This document shows, in pieces, positions 17,765 through 29,100 of a stretch of 64,000 nucleotides of DNA (positions are counted from its first letter, which is position 1; the number at the start of each line of letters is the position of its first letter). Origin of the DNA: Trichomonas vaginalis G3 (taxonomy: Eukaryota > Parabasalia > Trichomonadida > Trichomonadidae); the NCBI RefSeq assembly GCF_026262505.1, contig NC_067207.1, positions 30,968,082-31,032,081 on the forward strand. The letters run 5' to 3'. Position numbers and translations under genes: made by a program. The notes beneath the pieces were generated by a model. The model was not told the origin of the DNA and made no database searches. It saw only the letters and a list, made by a program, of their open reading frames with translations.

Positions 17765-18003
17765 TACGGTTGAGGTGTTGGATTTGGTTGCCAACTAGAC
17801 TGTGGTGCAGGTTCAGGCTGTTGTATAACAGGAGCTTGTTCTTCTGGTTCAGGGTCTTTAGGTATAATACCAACAAACTGACCTACTCTTTTACCAATAT
17901 TTTTGACTCCGTTCCAAATTCCTCTTCCTACGGTTTTTATTCCATTCCATATACCTCTTCCAACTCTTCTGAAGAAGTTTCCTATCTTACTGAAGAAACC
18001 CAT
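17761..18003 (-). CDS. Amphipathic membrane-active-like protein, 80 aa (copy A)
   Basis: The first 45 residues contain a duplicated module (GRGIWNGIKxVG then GRGIWNGVKNIG) that forms a cationic amphipathic helix. A proline/glutamine-rich tail ends NPTPQPY. The design resembles membrane-lytic virion peptides such as those of adenovirus protein VI or antimicrobial helices. That is an analogy, not homology I can show. Intact in both copies. The leader TTTTTACATATAGTAAAATG is conserved. Confidence 0.6.
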   Translation of the reverse strand: MGFFSKIGNFFRRVGRGIWNGIKTVGRGIWNGVKNIGKRVGQFVGIIPKDPEPEEQAPVIQQPEPAPQSSWQPNPTPQPY

Positions 18004-18021
18004 TTTACTATATGTAAAAAT

Positions 18022-18384
18022 CTAATGTCCGCCTAGTCTCTTACGTTTCCTGTTGAGTTCCATAGCATTCTTTAACTGGAGCTCATACATTCTGTTTCTC
18101 CTCTGGTAGAAAACATATTCTGGGTCAACCCCTGTGTTCGCGTCATCTGCATAAAGTTGTTTATATCCCACTTCAGGGTTTGTATAAAACTCTTTCCATC
18201 TCATATTTGCATACCATGGTGGCAAACCTAACGCAGCGTCATTTGACATGGCAGTTTGCATTTGTACATCTGTTGGCACTTGACCATAGTTTGCCATTGC
18301 AGTTTGTATTCTAACTTCATTTGGAATATTCTCTGGGTTTGGTTGTCCAGGTTGCTGTGCATTCGCTAAGTTCTGTGCGTCCAT
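18022..18384 (-). CDS. Polinton hypothetical protein, 120 aa (copy A)
   Basis: Unrecognised. It starts MDAQNLANAQQPGQPNPEN, has two similar QTAMxN segments (IQTAMANYG and MQTAMSNDA) and a WY/WK aromatic patch, and ends with a basic RKRKRLGGH tail that could act as a nuclear or DNA-binding signal. It is identical or nearly so in B2. Located 18 bp from the next gene in a tight virion-gene row. The start is preceded by ATTTTTATCTAATATTAA. Confidence 0.6.
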   Translation of the reverse strand: MDAQNLANAQQPGQPNPENIPNEVRIQTAMANYGQVPTDVQMQTAMSNDAALGLPPWYANMRWKEFYTNPEVGYKQLYADDANTGVDPEYVFYQRRNRMYELQLKNAMELNRKRKRLGGH

Positions 18385-18407
18385 TTAATATTAGATAAAA
18401 ATATCTC

Positions 18408-18538
18408 TTACGAGTACATATACTGAACATTTGCAGGCATTGGTTCATCTTCATATTTCTTGTACTTTTCTGCCACGTCAAATAAATAAATGACACAATG
18501 GAAAAACCTAAAACAAGTAGTCCTATTTCAAACCACAT
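18408..18538 (-). pseudogene. Small single-pass membrane protein, frameshifted (copy A)
   Basis: Corresponds to the intact 43-aa ORF at 42072-42203. The hydrophobic N-terminus MWFEIGLLVLGF is kept, but a T run is one base shorter, so the acidic tail is lost and the frame runs into the next gene. Its ATG lies within the end of the methyltransferase reading frame. Confidence 0.6.
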
Positions 18539-19339
18539 TTACTTACTAATAAAATTTCTTTGTTATGACACTTTCTCCGGTTTATAGGACCTCTCTCATA
18601 TTCTATCTTGTCATATCTAAACTCATAGTCATGTATGTCCTCTAACCATCTCATAACGGTTTCCAAACCACTTTTATCGGATGTAAAGTAAAAGCATGGA
18701 TGGTTATGTATAACGTCTAAAGTTTCTAAGAGTCTCTCAAAGTCCAGTCTACTTGGTATTGAAATCCCATGTGTTATAGAACGGCGGGTCCACTATAAAG
18801 AAAACATTTTCCTTGTCTTTATATTTTTCATACAACTCTGTCCAATAACATCTCACAAACTCTATACCCTCAATATATTTTTCTATGTCCTCTTTGAAAA
18901 CATTTGTATAGTTAAGATATAAAACTTTTGACATAAGTGTTTCAATGTCATGAACTCTTATAGCACCACTATATAATAGTCTAGCAGATATACTATCCCA
19001 GTCTATATATTCTGCTTTTTTCAAAACCTCTCTCACAATATTTTTCTTATCTAATGGTATACGTTCCATCTTACCTATAGGTATCTTTTCTTTTAACTCT
19101 TTCAATATATTGTTTGTGTCTGGTATATGTTTGAGACGGTCCATATAGTTGTCGAAGTCATTGCATATAATCTTTGAGTCTGGGAATATTGTATGGCACA
19201 AATGGGATATATAGAAACTTCCACCGAACAAATCTACAAATGTTAGACCATTCGGTAGTTTCTTAAGTTCTCTCAATATAATATCTTTACATTTACTCTT
19301 ATTTCCAAAGAACGGTAACGGTGGTTTTGTAAAATTCAT
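18523..19339 (-). pseudogene. Dam-like N6-adenine DNA methyltransferase (D12 class), one frameshift (copy A)
   Basis: The open part (18749-19339, 196 aa) starts MNFTKPPLPFFGNKSKCKD, matching the AdoMet-binding motif I of Dam/D12 enzymes. It contains FVDLFGGSFYIS and the catalytic motif IV as FIVDPPFYNTW. A one-base shift after NTWDFNTK ends this frame. The remaining C-terminal 75 residues (with NRRKCHNKEILLVS, as in the D12 C-terminus) continue in another frame to 18523. Full length would be about 271 aa, normal for Dam-type enzymes. A methylation role in self-marking is an inference. B2 keeps only the last 23 codons. Confidence 0.85.
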
Positions 19340-19560
19340 TTATATATAATAATAAAAATGTTTTTACCCGAAAAGTGACAGAAAAGTGACAAAGCATGAA
19401 AACATATATAATTTGTGAAAAGTGAAACATTATATAATGTTTTCGACCCAGAAGAAGGCTTCTTCCCAGAAGCAATGGAGGAAGAAGAAGAGTCCTCCGA
19501 ATTCACACCAGAAGACTAACAATTTTCCGAATAAAAACTTCATTTATACTAAACATCTTC
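19340..19560. other. Terminal spacer of Polinton copy A
   Basis: Non-coding as far as I can tell, with short direct repeats AAAAGTGAC and AAAGTGAAAC. A basic 43-codon frame (19437-19568, MFSTQKKASSQKQW..) overlaps an acidic frame (FDPEEGFFPEAMEEEEE..) in another register. Either may be a remnant. No counterpart is visible in B2, whose end is missing. Confidence 0.45.
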
Positions 19561-19610
19561 GGGGCTAGATGGCACGAAGTGCCTGGAAGCCCCACTACCT
19601 TTTTTTTTTT
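19561..19610. repeat. Polinton terminal hairpin and T run (inferred terminus of copy A)
   Basis: GGGGCT pairs with AGCCCC around an inner stem GGCAC-gaa-GTGCC, followed by CCCACTACC and eleven Ts. The same structure, inverted, stands at 36467-36530, where the inner stem has a different sequence. Polinton genes stop before it and host DNA follows, so I take it as the element's terminal inverted repeat. No target-site duplication can be shown because the other end is outside the window. Confidence 0.6.
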
Positions 19611-19675
19611 AATTTCGCCGCTTTGATGATCAATTGGTCCTGAAGATCTTTCACTTCCGGTGATTGTTGATTCAA

Positions 19676-20726
19676 TTAAGGGTGCACCCGTATGTACGTT
19701 TATTTGAGAGGAGGAGGATTACCCTCTCAATTTTGAGGGATTCGTTAGTTTATTTTCTCGATGAATATGCAATAAAATTTGATTTTTACCTTATCAATAT
19801 ACTTCATATAATATACACATGTTCATGTAAAAACTTTTTTTCCAAAATCCTCAGGAATTAAGGGATTTTTGAATTTTAAGAATTTTTTTCGAATTTTTTC
19901 GAAAAAAAAAATATTTTCAGAACAGCCTTAACGGCTAAGATTTAGGAACAATGTTAAGTATCAAAAAGAAAGGAGGTCTGATATAGACAACATATATCGT
20001 TGAAGGTTGAAAAAATCTCTAATATTTGAGCCCAAAATTTCAAAATTTAATTTTTTGAAAAAAGAGGCCACCCGTATGTACGTTTATTTGAGAGGAGGAG
20101 GATTATATTTTTGAAAGGGTGAAACATTATGAATATGTTAATTATATAATAATATGTATTATTATAAAAAAGAAAAAATAAAGCACGTTAAATTTTTTCT
20201 TTCTTGATTTTTTACAAAATCTACTTAGAATTATGCAAAATATGACTAAATAATTATAAATTTCAAGTTAAATTTTAATTTTGATAAATAATTTAAATTT
20301 CAAAATATCAAGTTCAGTTCGACTATGTATGTAGTAATTCCTCAATAAAGTGCCAAAACCCTATTAAAATATATGAACATTTTCAACATTTTAATGTTTT
20401 TATTTAAAAATTTGATGGAATATGAGCTTCAAACAATTATTATGTAAATAAAAATAATTAAATATATGTATTTATTCGTATTACAACCGTAGTAAGTCGA
20501 TTCTTCCTTTCTTCTACTGAGATTTGAATTTGATTTCGAATTGTAAAGAGATTCAAAGGGAAAATACTAGCGGATAAAGACTACCTCCATGAAAGGGTCA
20601 TAATGGAGTCAAGTTGTATTTTTTGATATTTTTTGCTTTTCGAGCCTAAATAGGTAGCCAAGATAATGCCTAAAAATAAGGTTCTAAATTCTGAAGTTTA
20701 CATGATCCTCTCGTGTGCACCCTTAA
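19676..20726. mobile_element. 1.04-kb TTAA-flanked non-autonomous element
   Basis: Runs from GGGTGCACCCG at 19680 to CGTGTGCACCC ending at 20722, with TTAA directly outside each end (19676-19679, 20723-20726). It has no open frame of note. A subterminal stretch CCCGTATGTACGTTTATTTG is repeated inside at about 20,069. It shares GGGTGC ends with the 141-bp element at 17616, so it belongs to the same superfamily. It ends 40 bp before the C66-like start codon and so displaces that gene's upstream region. Confidence 0.8.
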
Positions 20727-21372
20727 TCAATTGAAATTTCTGAAGATTCAAAAATCAAATTTATCATGTTATCCATTTTACTAAATCATATTACATGCGA
20801 AACAGATCCGCAGCAAATTCTTAGGAACATAGATTCTTTCGTTCAGCAAACTCCAAAAGATATTGATTTTCGAAATGCAAAGGTTTGGGTTCATGGAGTC
20901 AATATTCCATTTTACGATGCTTCAAACGAAAATTGGACTGTAGAAGCAGATTCTAGGTTTTATTGGTATCCAGGATCAGGATTTTACGACGTTAATAAGC
21001 ATTATCCAAGGAATCAATACGGCTATAACGCGGATGACAATATGTGCTGGGCTGGATCAGCATCCAATGCACTTTTATGGTTTTTAAATACAAATGATGA
21101 CGAAGTTCAATATTATTTGAAGAAACATCCATATATTGCACAAACCCTTCCTTCATACAAATTCAATCAAGTTGGATATGATCCAATTTTCAACTATTTC
21201 CATGGTTCGATGGTTCCTTAACGGCGTTCCCAGTGAAGGTAGAATCAAAAGAGGAAGTAATTTGAGTTTCGAAGGATTTTTCCATGACATTTTTGCAGGA
21301 AAAGAACTTTTCACAAACACTGTCAGGATGCCTAAGAAAGAAGCTTTCAATACCTTTATCAAAGAATCGAGA

Positions 21373-24300
21373 TATAAAAATTGCTCACATTTGCTCACAT
21401 TTTGGCACTTTTTTGTACGTTTGTCAAAAAATTGTGAGGAAGATCTCACAAAAATAGTCAAAATGTGAGCAAATTTTGAGAAGTGCTCACATTTTGACAT
21501 ACGATTATTTTCATACGTTTTTTTGATGAATTCTAATAAAACTTCATTACCACTTTCAGAACGAAGCGTAACTTTTCAGCACGTAACGCTCTATCATGTG
21601 TAGTGACATATTATTCAAAAAAACTCAGATTGCTTATCTTATAATAACAATTTCATTAGAAAAAATGCACGATTTCACGCTAAAACTTTGAAGCAATTCT
21701 TAAATTCGGATAAAAAATCGATATGTATTACACTTTAAACTTCAAAAAATGGTTCAAAATTTAGACTTAGTTTATCTTAACAATATAGCAGATTTTAAGC
21801 CGAACAAGTAGGAGTAATAGAAATAGCTCTTGAAAATAATTACAATTAGTAATATGTAAGTCAAAGTTCGAGTATTCTAATAAATAAACGTTCCGGATTT
21901 TCTTTACTACAAGAATCAATACTTAATATATAGAAGCAACAGTAAAAACTTATTAGAGATTCAAAAAGAAAGTTGACTAAAGAGAATCTTTTTATATAAG
22001 TAATTTTATTTTTTTGAAATACGAGATCGAATAAACATGTATTTTATTTTATTACTATAATAATACGTTTTTACATAGTAAGAAAGTTTAGAGACTGAAA
22101 TGAAATTAAAAATTGAGAAAAAAATAAAGCTTTTCTATAAAAATTCATATTAATATATAGTATAATGATATTACAATTTATTGATAGTTGTGTTAGAAAA
22201 AAGGTACATTCACTATTTTTGACAAAATTTTAAATTTTCATGGGGTTGTAAATCTTATAATAACTAGATGAATAAGGAATAAATCCCAGTATGATGTGCA
22301 TCATTATATTAAACACTATATGTAAGGCTGGTGATTCTATTAACACTTATGAAGATCTATAGTATTTGAGCAGATAAATTTGATAATTTCCAAAACTCTT
22401 ATATTTCAAAATTAAAGTGTGCGAATGCATTTAAATGAGAGCAAAAAGAGATTGATGCTGTTAAAACTATGTGTTAATTTGCAATTATTTCGCATCACAA
22501 GAACTACCCAGTAAATTCGGCTATCTTTCTTTGCAATTATTCTCCATTATACATATAATATAATGGTTAGGGTTTGAAGAAAAGTTACTAGAGAATTATT
22601 GACTTTTGAAATAATGCAGAATTTTACTTGAAGAAATCATTAATTTATGAGTTCCAAATTGCTAAGCATGACGAAGGATCATTAAATTTGCTACAATTAA
22701 ATACACTTATTGCAGAATTAAGATTTTTGAAATTAAAAGTTTGAAATATTGCCTTTTTGAATAAAAATTTAAATTTTATTATATAATCATGATAATATCT
22801 TATAGAAATTAAAAGAAAATATTTTAAACCATTCAAATATTTTGAATGTCTTATCAATTTAAAATATTAAAAGATAGCTTGATTTTATCATCATTAGTTG
22901 TTATCAAAGTTTTCTTCTTTTGATGAACAACAGTAAATGATTTGTTAATTACTTGTCTTCCTTTTTCGCAGCAAAATCGAAAGTTATGATGATAATCTTG
23001 CTCTCAATTTTGAAACTCTCTGATTTACAAGTAAGCATTCCTTTGGAAAAGCAGTCCTATTCTGTTTTCAAGATATTTTAAAGCCTCAATTTCATACAAT
23101 GCGCAGATCTATTCGAAATTGCAAGAACTCTCAAGAAAAATGCAGCAGCAAAGAAGATTCCATAGTTTCTAGCATCAAAAATTTACAACCTTAATACAAC
23201 AGTTAAAGAGAAGCTCGAAAAGAAAATATTTAACCATAAAGCTGGAAACCATTCGATATCTACTATTGGATCTAATAAAAAGTTAATTATAACATATTTA
23301 ACATGCTATTTGTTGACTTTGTTCCATTATATTACCATATATATCTTTTTGAAATCTAAAATATTTTTACAATTTTAACCATGTGTTGTTGAAACCATAT
23401 ATCAATCTTAGCTAAAGTATAGTTTATGAGTCTGTCACCATCTAACGTATGAATTTTCAAAAATGTCAAATATGTTCATTTTTTCTGTAGATTCAGCCAT
23501 AATTTCACGTTGTTATACTATTCAACTATTATTTAATATTTTTATCGATTTAAATATATGATGAGATGCTTAGTTCTCCTGGAAATCGATTTTTAATCGC
23601 AATTTTAACTTTCCAAAAAAAATTCAAAAATAAAAATCCCTCTCAATTTTCTAAGTTTTATAACTCGCCAAATCTCTAGCCAATTTTTTTGGCCCGTATA
23701 AATATTGTTTGGCACTATATAGGGATGCTATTTATCATATTTTCATCCCATTTTACTGTTATCGCCTAGTGAATGTACCTTTGTTAGAAAAAATATACAA
23801 CTAAAATGTCAGTTTTAAAAAATTTAAAAATTATATTAAAACAATAGTCATTGAGGATGGTTAATTGCAAAAACTCAAGAAACTATCATTATCTCTCTTT
23901 GCTTAACACATCTACAACTGGAAACATCATTCCAAATGTTGCATTCAAGAATCCTATTATTATTCTTTCTTTCAATCTTTTATATTTACTCTTTAAATTC
24001 TAATATAATATAAATTCTTCATTTCCTTTGTTTAAACTTTTTTCATTTTAATACCATTTTATCAGATAGTAATTTTTGTTTTTCTCTGACCAAAAATCTT
24101 CTCAATTTAACTCCACCTTCACAAAAATTCATTGAGTTCTCTCAAAATTCTTGTATTTTTGGTATACTTAAAGTATCATCTTCAAATATTTTTTTGGAGA
24201 AAATTGACTTTGCATAATATCGTAATACTTTTTAAGGCAGATAGATTTACCGTAAGTTGAAGAACTTTTAATTTGAACAGAAAATTATTCAACAAATATT

Positions 24301-25122
24301 CTTTTTATTTGATCAATAAATTGTAATATCATTATACTATATATTAATATGAATTTTTATAGAAAAGCTTTATTATTTTTCTCAATTTTTAATTTCATTT
24401 CAGTCTCTAAACTTTCTACTATGTAAAAACGTATTATTATATAATAAAATAAAATATATGTTTATTCGATCTCGTATTTCAAAAAATAAAATTACTTATA
24501 TAAAAAGATTCTCTTTAGTCAACTTTCTTTTTGAATCTCTAATAAGTTTTTACTGTTGCTTCTATATATTAAGTATTGATTCTTGTAGTAAAGAAAATCC
24601 GGAACGTTTATTTATTAGAATACTCGAACTTTGACTTACATATTACTAATTGTAATTATTTTCAAGAGCTATTTCTATTACTCCTACTTGTTCGGCTTAA
24701 AATCTGCTATATTGTTAAGATAAACTAAGTCTAAATTTTGAACCATTTTTTGAAGTTTAAAGTGTAATACATATCGATTTTTTATCCGAATTTAAGAATT
24801 GCTTCAAAGTTTTAGCGTGAAATCGTGCATTTTTTCTAATGAAATTGTTATTATAAGATAAGCAATCTGAGTTTTTTTGAATAATATGTCACTACACATG
24901 ATAGAGCGTTACGTGCTGAAAAGTTACGCTTCGTTCTGAAAGTGGTAATGAAGTTTTATTAGAATTCATCAAAAAAACGTATGAAAATAATCGTATGTCA
25001 AAATGTGAGCACTTCTCAAAATTTGCTCACATTTTGACTATTTTTGTGAGATCTTCCTCACAATTTTTTGACAAACGTACAAAAAAGTGCCAAAATGTGA
25101 GCAAATGTGAGCAATTTTTATA
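21373..25122. mobile_element. 3.74-kb foldback-type transposon with 808-bp terminal inverted repeats
   Basis: 21377-22185 and 24312-25118 are near-perfect inverted copies (about 808 bp) starting AAAATTGCTCACATTTG. TATA flanks both ends (21373-21376, 25119-25122). Taking TATA as a 4-bp target duplication keeps the two host coding parts in the same register. Subterminal TGTGAGCA motifs are repeated several times in each arm. The 540-bp unique centre, excluding the nested element, has no transposase, so it is non-autonomous. The superfamily is uncertain: long arms recall foldback MULEs, but those usually make 9-bp duplications. Confidence 0.88.
22192..23790. mobile_element. 1.58-kb TIR element nested in the foldback transposon
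   Basis: 16-bp inverted ends AAAGGTACATTCACTA (22200-22215) and TAGTGAATGTACCTTT (23767-23782), flanked on both sides by GTTAGAAA (22192-22199 and 23783-23790), an 8-bp target duplication. No convincing coding frame lies inside; the longest is about 70 codons. The 8-bp duplication suggests a hAT-like or similar non-autonomous element. Confidence 0.82.
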
Positions 25123-26149
25123 TCTCCAAAGAATCCCTTAGAATGAACAGAGCTATTGGATTTGTTGCTAATCTTAAAAACACAGGTAACCATGCCATGA
25201 CGTTTTGGGGATTCGAATTTGATGAAGAAGGAAACGTAATTTATGCATATGAAGCTGATAATAATGAATACAACGATTTTGATAAATCATTTGTCAGAAG
25301 AAGAAAGATAAAGTATTCAAACTATGCTGGCGAATATGCCACATTAATGAATACACAGTTTGAATGGCCAATCACAGAAGTTTATGCAGTAGATGCACAA
25401 AAAGCAATTTGGAAAGAATACATTACCAAAGAAGAATCTTCAAGTACTCCAGACGACGAAGAAGAAAAACGCCGTAGAGAAGAAGAAGAAAGGCGTAAAA
25501 AAGAAGAGGAAGAACAAAGACAAAGAGAGGAAGAAGAAAAACGCAAGAAAGAGGAAGAAGAACAAAGACAAAGAGAGGAAGAAGAAAAACGCAAGAAAGA
25601 AGAGGAAGAGAGAAGAAGGAAAGAAGAGGAAGAACGTAAGAAAGAGGAAGAAGAAAAGCGCAAGAAAGAAGAGGAAGAACGTCAAAGAGAAGAGGAAGAA
25701 AAGCGCAAAAAGGAAGAAGAAGAGAAAAAGAAGAAAGAGGAAGAAAATAAAGAGCAAGAAGGAAATAATAATTCTGGCCAAAGCGCAGATCAGCAAAAGA
25801 AAGCTGAAACCAAAAAGAAGAAAATTATAGCAGTTTCAGCTAGTGTTGCTGCAGCATTTGTTGCCATTGTAATAATTGTCGCTGTTATTATTATCATCAA
25901 AGCAAGAAAACAAAAAATGTCACAAAGGATTTCATCATCTGGTGACCTTAATGCGTATTTATTCGAATAAGATTCCCATATATAATTTAATAAAGTAATA
26001 TTAATCTATTTTTATTTACTGTGTTTTATTTACTAGAAAATCCGAAAGGACATTAACTTTTCTGAATTTCATGATGAAATCAAATTTTTGACATTTTTTG
26101 TTTTACAATTTTTTGTAAAGTGTCAAAAAACTAATTTCGACATTTGGAA

Positions 26150-29100
26150 ATGAATTATGATGACTTTGCATGTATTGCATTAAGTTGTTGTGGTTCGAGC
26201 TCTGAGTTTGGTCAGATTATTCCACTTGTTCTCGAGAAAATCAAACAAGTCATTGCGAACAAGCATTTAGATCCACCAGAAGAAGACAAAACAGACACAT
26301 TTCTTACATTTTTCATACCAGATTTCCTTCGAACTCTTTTATCTAGCAGCAGCTATCAAAGTTCGGATTATAGAGACATTAAAATCTTATTACGTGATCT
26401 TCTAGAATTATCTACCAAATTCTTTTATGATGATACATATAAGAAAACCATTTTTAGTATAGATACTCTTCTTTTTACGAAAAATTCTGCACTTTATCAA
26501 CAAAATGACCCTACTTCAATGTTTTATACAATATGGCATTCATTTATAGAAAATTCAAAGTTTTACTTTATAGAATTAAGCCACTGTATTCAAGATAATT
26601 TCGGTCAAGACGAATCTATCTTTTATTTCGTATTCGATGCTTACAAATTATCGGGCAAAGCGGCAGAATTCAAGATCTGCGTCGAAAATGCCCTACAATC
26701 ATACGTCAATTTTCTTTTTGGAATTGATTCAATTTTAGAAAAAGAACCGCAGAGGCTAAAGGAGTTTCAATTCAAAGCATTGCCACTATTTATCGAACTT
26801 TTACCTGAATTACGATCAATACAAGCCTTATCTTTATTGAATATCTTGACAAATTTGTTGAATTCTACACAACACAAAACGAGACTACTCGGTGCAGATA
26901 GTATAGCACAAATAGCGAGGATCTCTCAGTTCTCAATTGCCATTTCAGACTGGGCCAGGCAAGAAAAAATCAAAAAATCTTTGTTGAACCCTGTCAGTGT
27001 TTCTTTATGCAATAGTTTATCTCCTGTTATACAAGTTTGCCTCAAAAACGGTAACATTGAGTTCGAATTGTTCACTGAATTCATAAATGAATGTATCAAA
27101 CAACAAATTTCGGAATCAACCATTTCTGACTTCATTTCAACATACTGTGATAATTTCCAAGTTGATAAACAACCAGAATTACTTGAAAAAATACGTTCTG
27201 TCGAAATTACAGAAAATAATATTGAAATTTTCGCAAAAATCCTTAGTAATTTGGAATATCACAAGAAAGAAGCCTTAGAAATACTAATAAAATGGTCTGA
27301 AAACAAAGAACTAAGTAATGACTCTCAAAAAATTTTATTAAATTATATTATTAAAATTGTTGAAAGAGCCTCGAGTACTAGTATACCTGAATGTGCTGTA
27401 GACTATGCCAATCGCCTTATTGAAGAAGAAGATTTCGATAACGCATTGAAAATATACACAAAATTAGTGAGATATAACATTTGTTCAAAAGATGTAATTC
27501 AAGAATTTATAAAAAGTGACGGAAAATTACGAAAACTTGGTTTTGATTTAGAAATACAAAGATTTAGTCAATTCGAAGAAATGAATTTGAAGAAATATAA
27601 TGATAGAATTGATGATTATTTCTGGTACTTCATAAATGAACTCATTAAAGCATCAAAATTCAGAGTTTATAATAATCCAAATATGTCAGAATTGAAACAA
27701 ATTGCGAAAGAATATGATTATTCAAAGGCTACACCTTCTTTTGTTGATTTCGTTGAACAGTTAAGTACTGATAGTCCTATATATCTATTTAGAGTTGTTA
27801 AAGAATGCGAAAATCCTGAAATAACAAAAATTGCAATAGATAAATTATTAAAACGTGGACAAAATTTGTCTACAATCATAGAAAAGCAAGTCATTGAAAA
27901 TATTGATAATTTTAATGAATCATTTATAAGAATTATTCCTATTGTTGATTTCTTTTTCCAAGATTTGACAAATTTTCATAAATTTGCCAAAGCAAACATT
28001 ATTCCTCACTTTTTGCCAAAAACAATTGATGTTATTTTTGTATTAGGAAGCAGAGAAGAAGAAGTAACAGTTACAGAAGACGAAACTGCAGAAGATTTAG
28101 TTGAACAAGCATCAGTTGTTTTCAAAGAAAAAGTAAATCTTCGTGAATTTTGGTCAGTTCTTGATACTGTGAAAAATCGAGAAATAAAAGAAGGTGAAGA
28201 AATTGTTTTTGCAAAACCAATAATTGAATTAAATAATGTTGTGAAGATTAATAGCATTATTAAGTTCATTAATCATGGATTAACTGAAAAATTGTTGGTT
28301 TTCGTTAATGAAAAAAGTGACATTTCAAAAAGTGACATGGAAAAGATATTTAGCTTGATAAATAAATTACCAACATCGCAGGACATCAAAGATGCTTTGA
28401 AAGAAAAAGATAAAACACTAGAACTTCTAGAAACAGCCAAAAACATTTATTATGTCAAATATATCTTTGAATCAATAAGAAATTTAAGTCAATGTTCAAA
28501 AGATTATTTGTTGAAAGATGATAAAGAGATTCTCCATAAAATTATAAAGTTCTTGGAAATGGAATCACCTGCAGAGTTCAAAGAAGAAATAATTAATATT
28601 TTGAAACAATATTTGGAGGCAGAATTTGTTACAAAAAGTGACATTCACTTCATTTTGCCAAATTTAATTGATATTTTTGTTGACGAAACATGCTCAAATG
28701 ATATGAGATTTAATATAATAGAAATCATCCAAAACTTGTCTTATGGAGAACTTCAACAAGAAATAACTGAAATAATGAAGCAAAAAACGGAATTTTTGAA
28801 TTTAATTTTGCAAAATTTGACGAAAGACAATTTTGAACAATTTAAAGAATTCGTTGACAAATGTGATATTTTACCAGTTATTTTTGAAATTGTAAGAAGT
28901 CAAATTTCCAAAGAAAACTTTGACAACAAATTCATTTTATCATTAATTGAAGAAAAATCCGAAATTGGAAAATATTTTTCAGAAAAAGAGTTCTTAGAAA
29001 TGTCAATTAACTTGATTACTTTGCAAAACCCAGAAATGGTCAAGTTTGGCGTTGATTTCTTTTATAAATTAGCAGATAAATCAGAAATTGTAAACGAATA

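Larger units (their letters stand above)
20766..25970 (+). pseudogene. C66 (IdeS/Mac-like) cysteine peptidase-like surface protein, disrupted
   Basis: Two coding parts flank a transposon. Part one (20766-21372) has a short hydrophobic start and the active-site-like segment NMCWAGSASNALLWF (Cys at about residue 93). It suffers a one-base frameshift near 21,205 with a premature TAA at 21219-21221. Part two (from 25123) has NHAMTFWGF and YEADNN, fitting the His and Asp sites, then about 100 residues of E/K/R-rich coiled coil, a transmembrane helix (VAAAFVAIVIIVAVII) and a short tail with NAYLFE. The order and motifs fit C66-type immunoglobulin-cleaving peptidases; the substrate is unknown. The locus is not functional as it stands. 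Confidence 0.7.

Noticed and set aside
19437..19568. 43-aa basic ORF at the end of copy A as a confident gene
   Set aside because: An acidic alternative frame over the same bases is equally plausible, and the end runs into the terminal hairpin, so I list the region only as a spacer with possible remnants.
22645..22857. 70-aa minus-strand ORF inside the nested element
   Set aside because: Very AT-rich, no motif, no match to a transposase signature; expected by chance in this composition.
25382..25830. Overlapping ORFs of Ser/Phe/Leu- or Lys/Arg-rich composition within the C66-like gene
   Set aside because: Shadow frames of the E/K/R-rich coiled-coil coding sequence.
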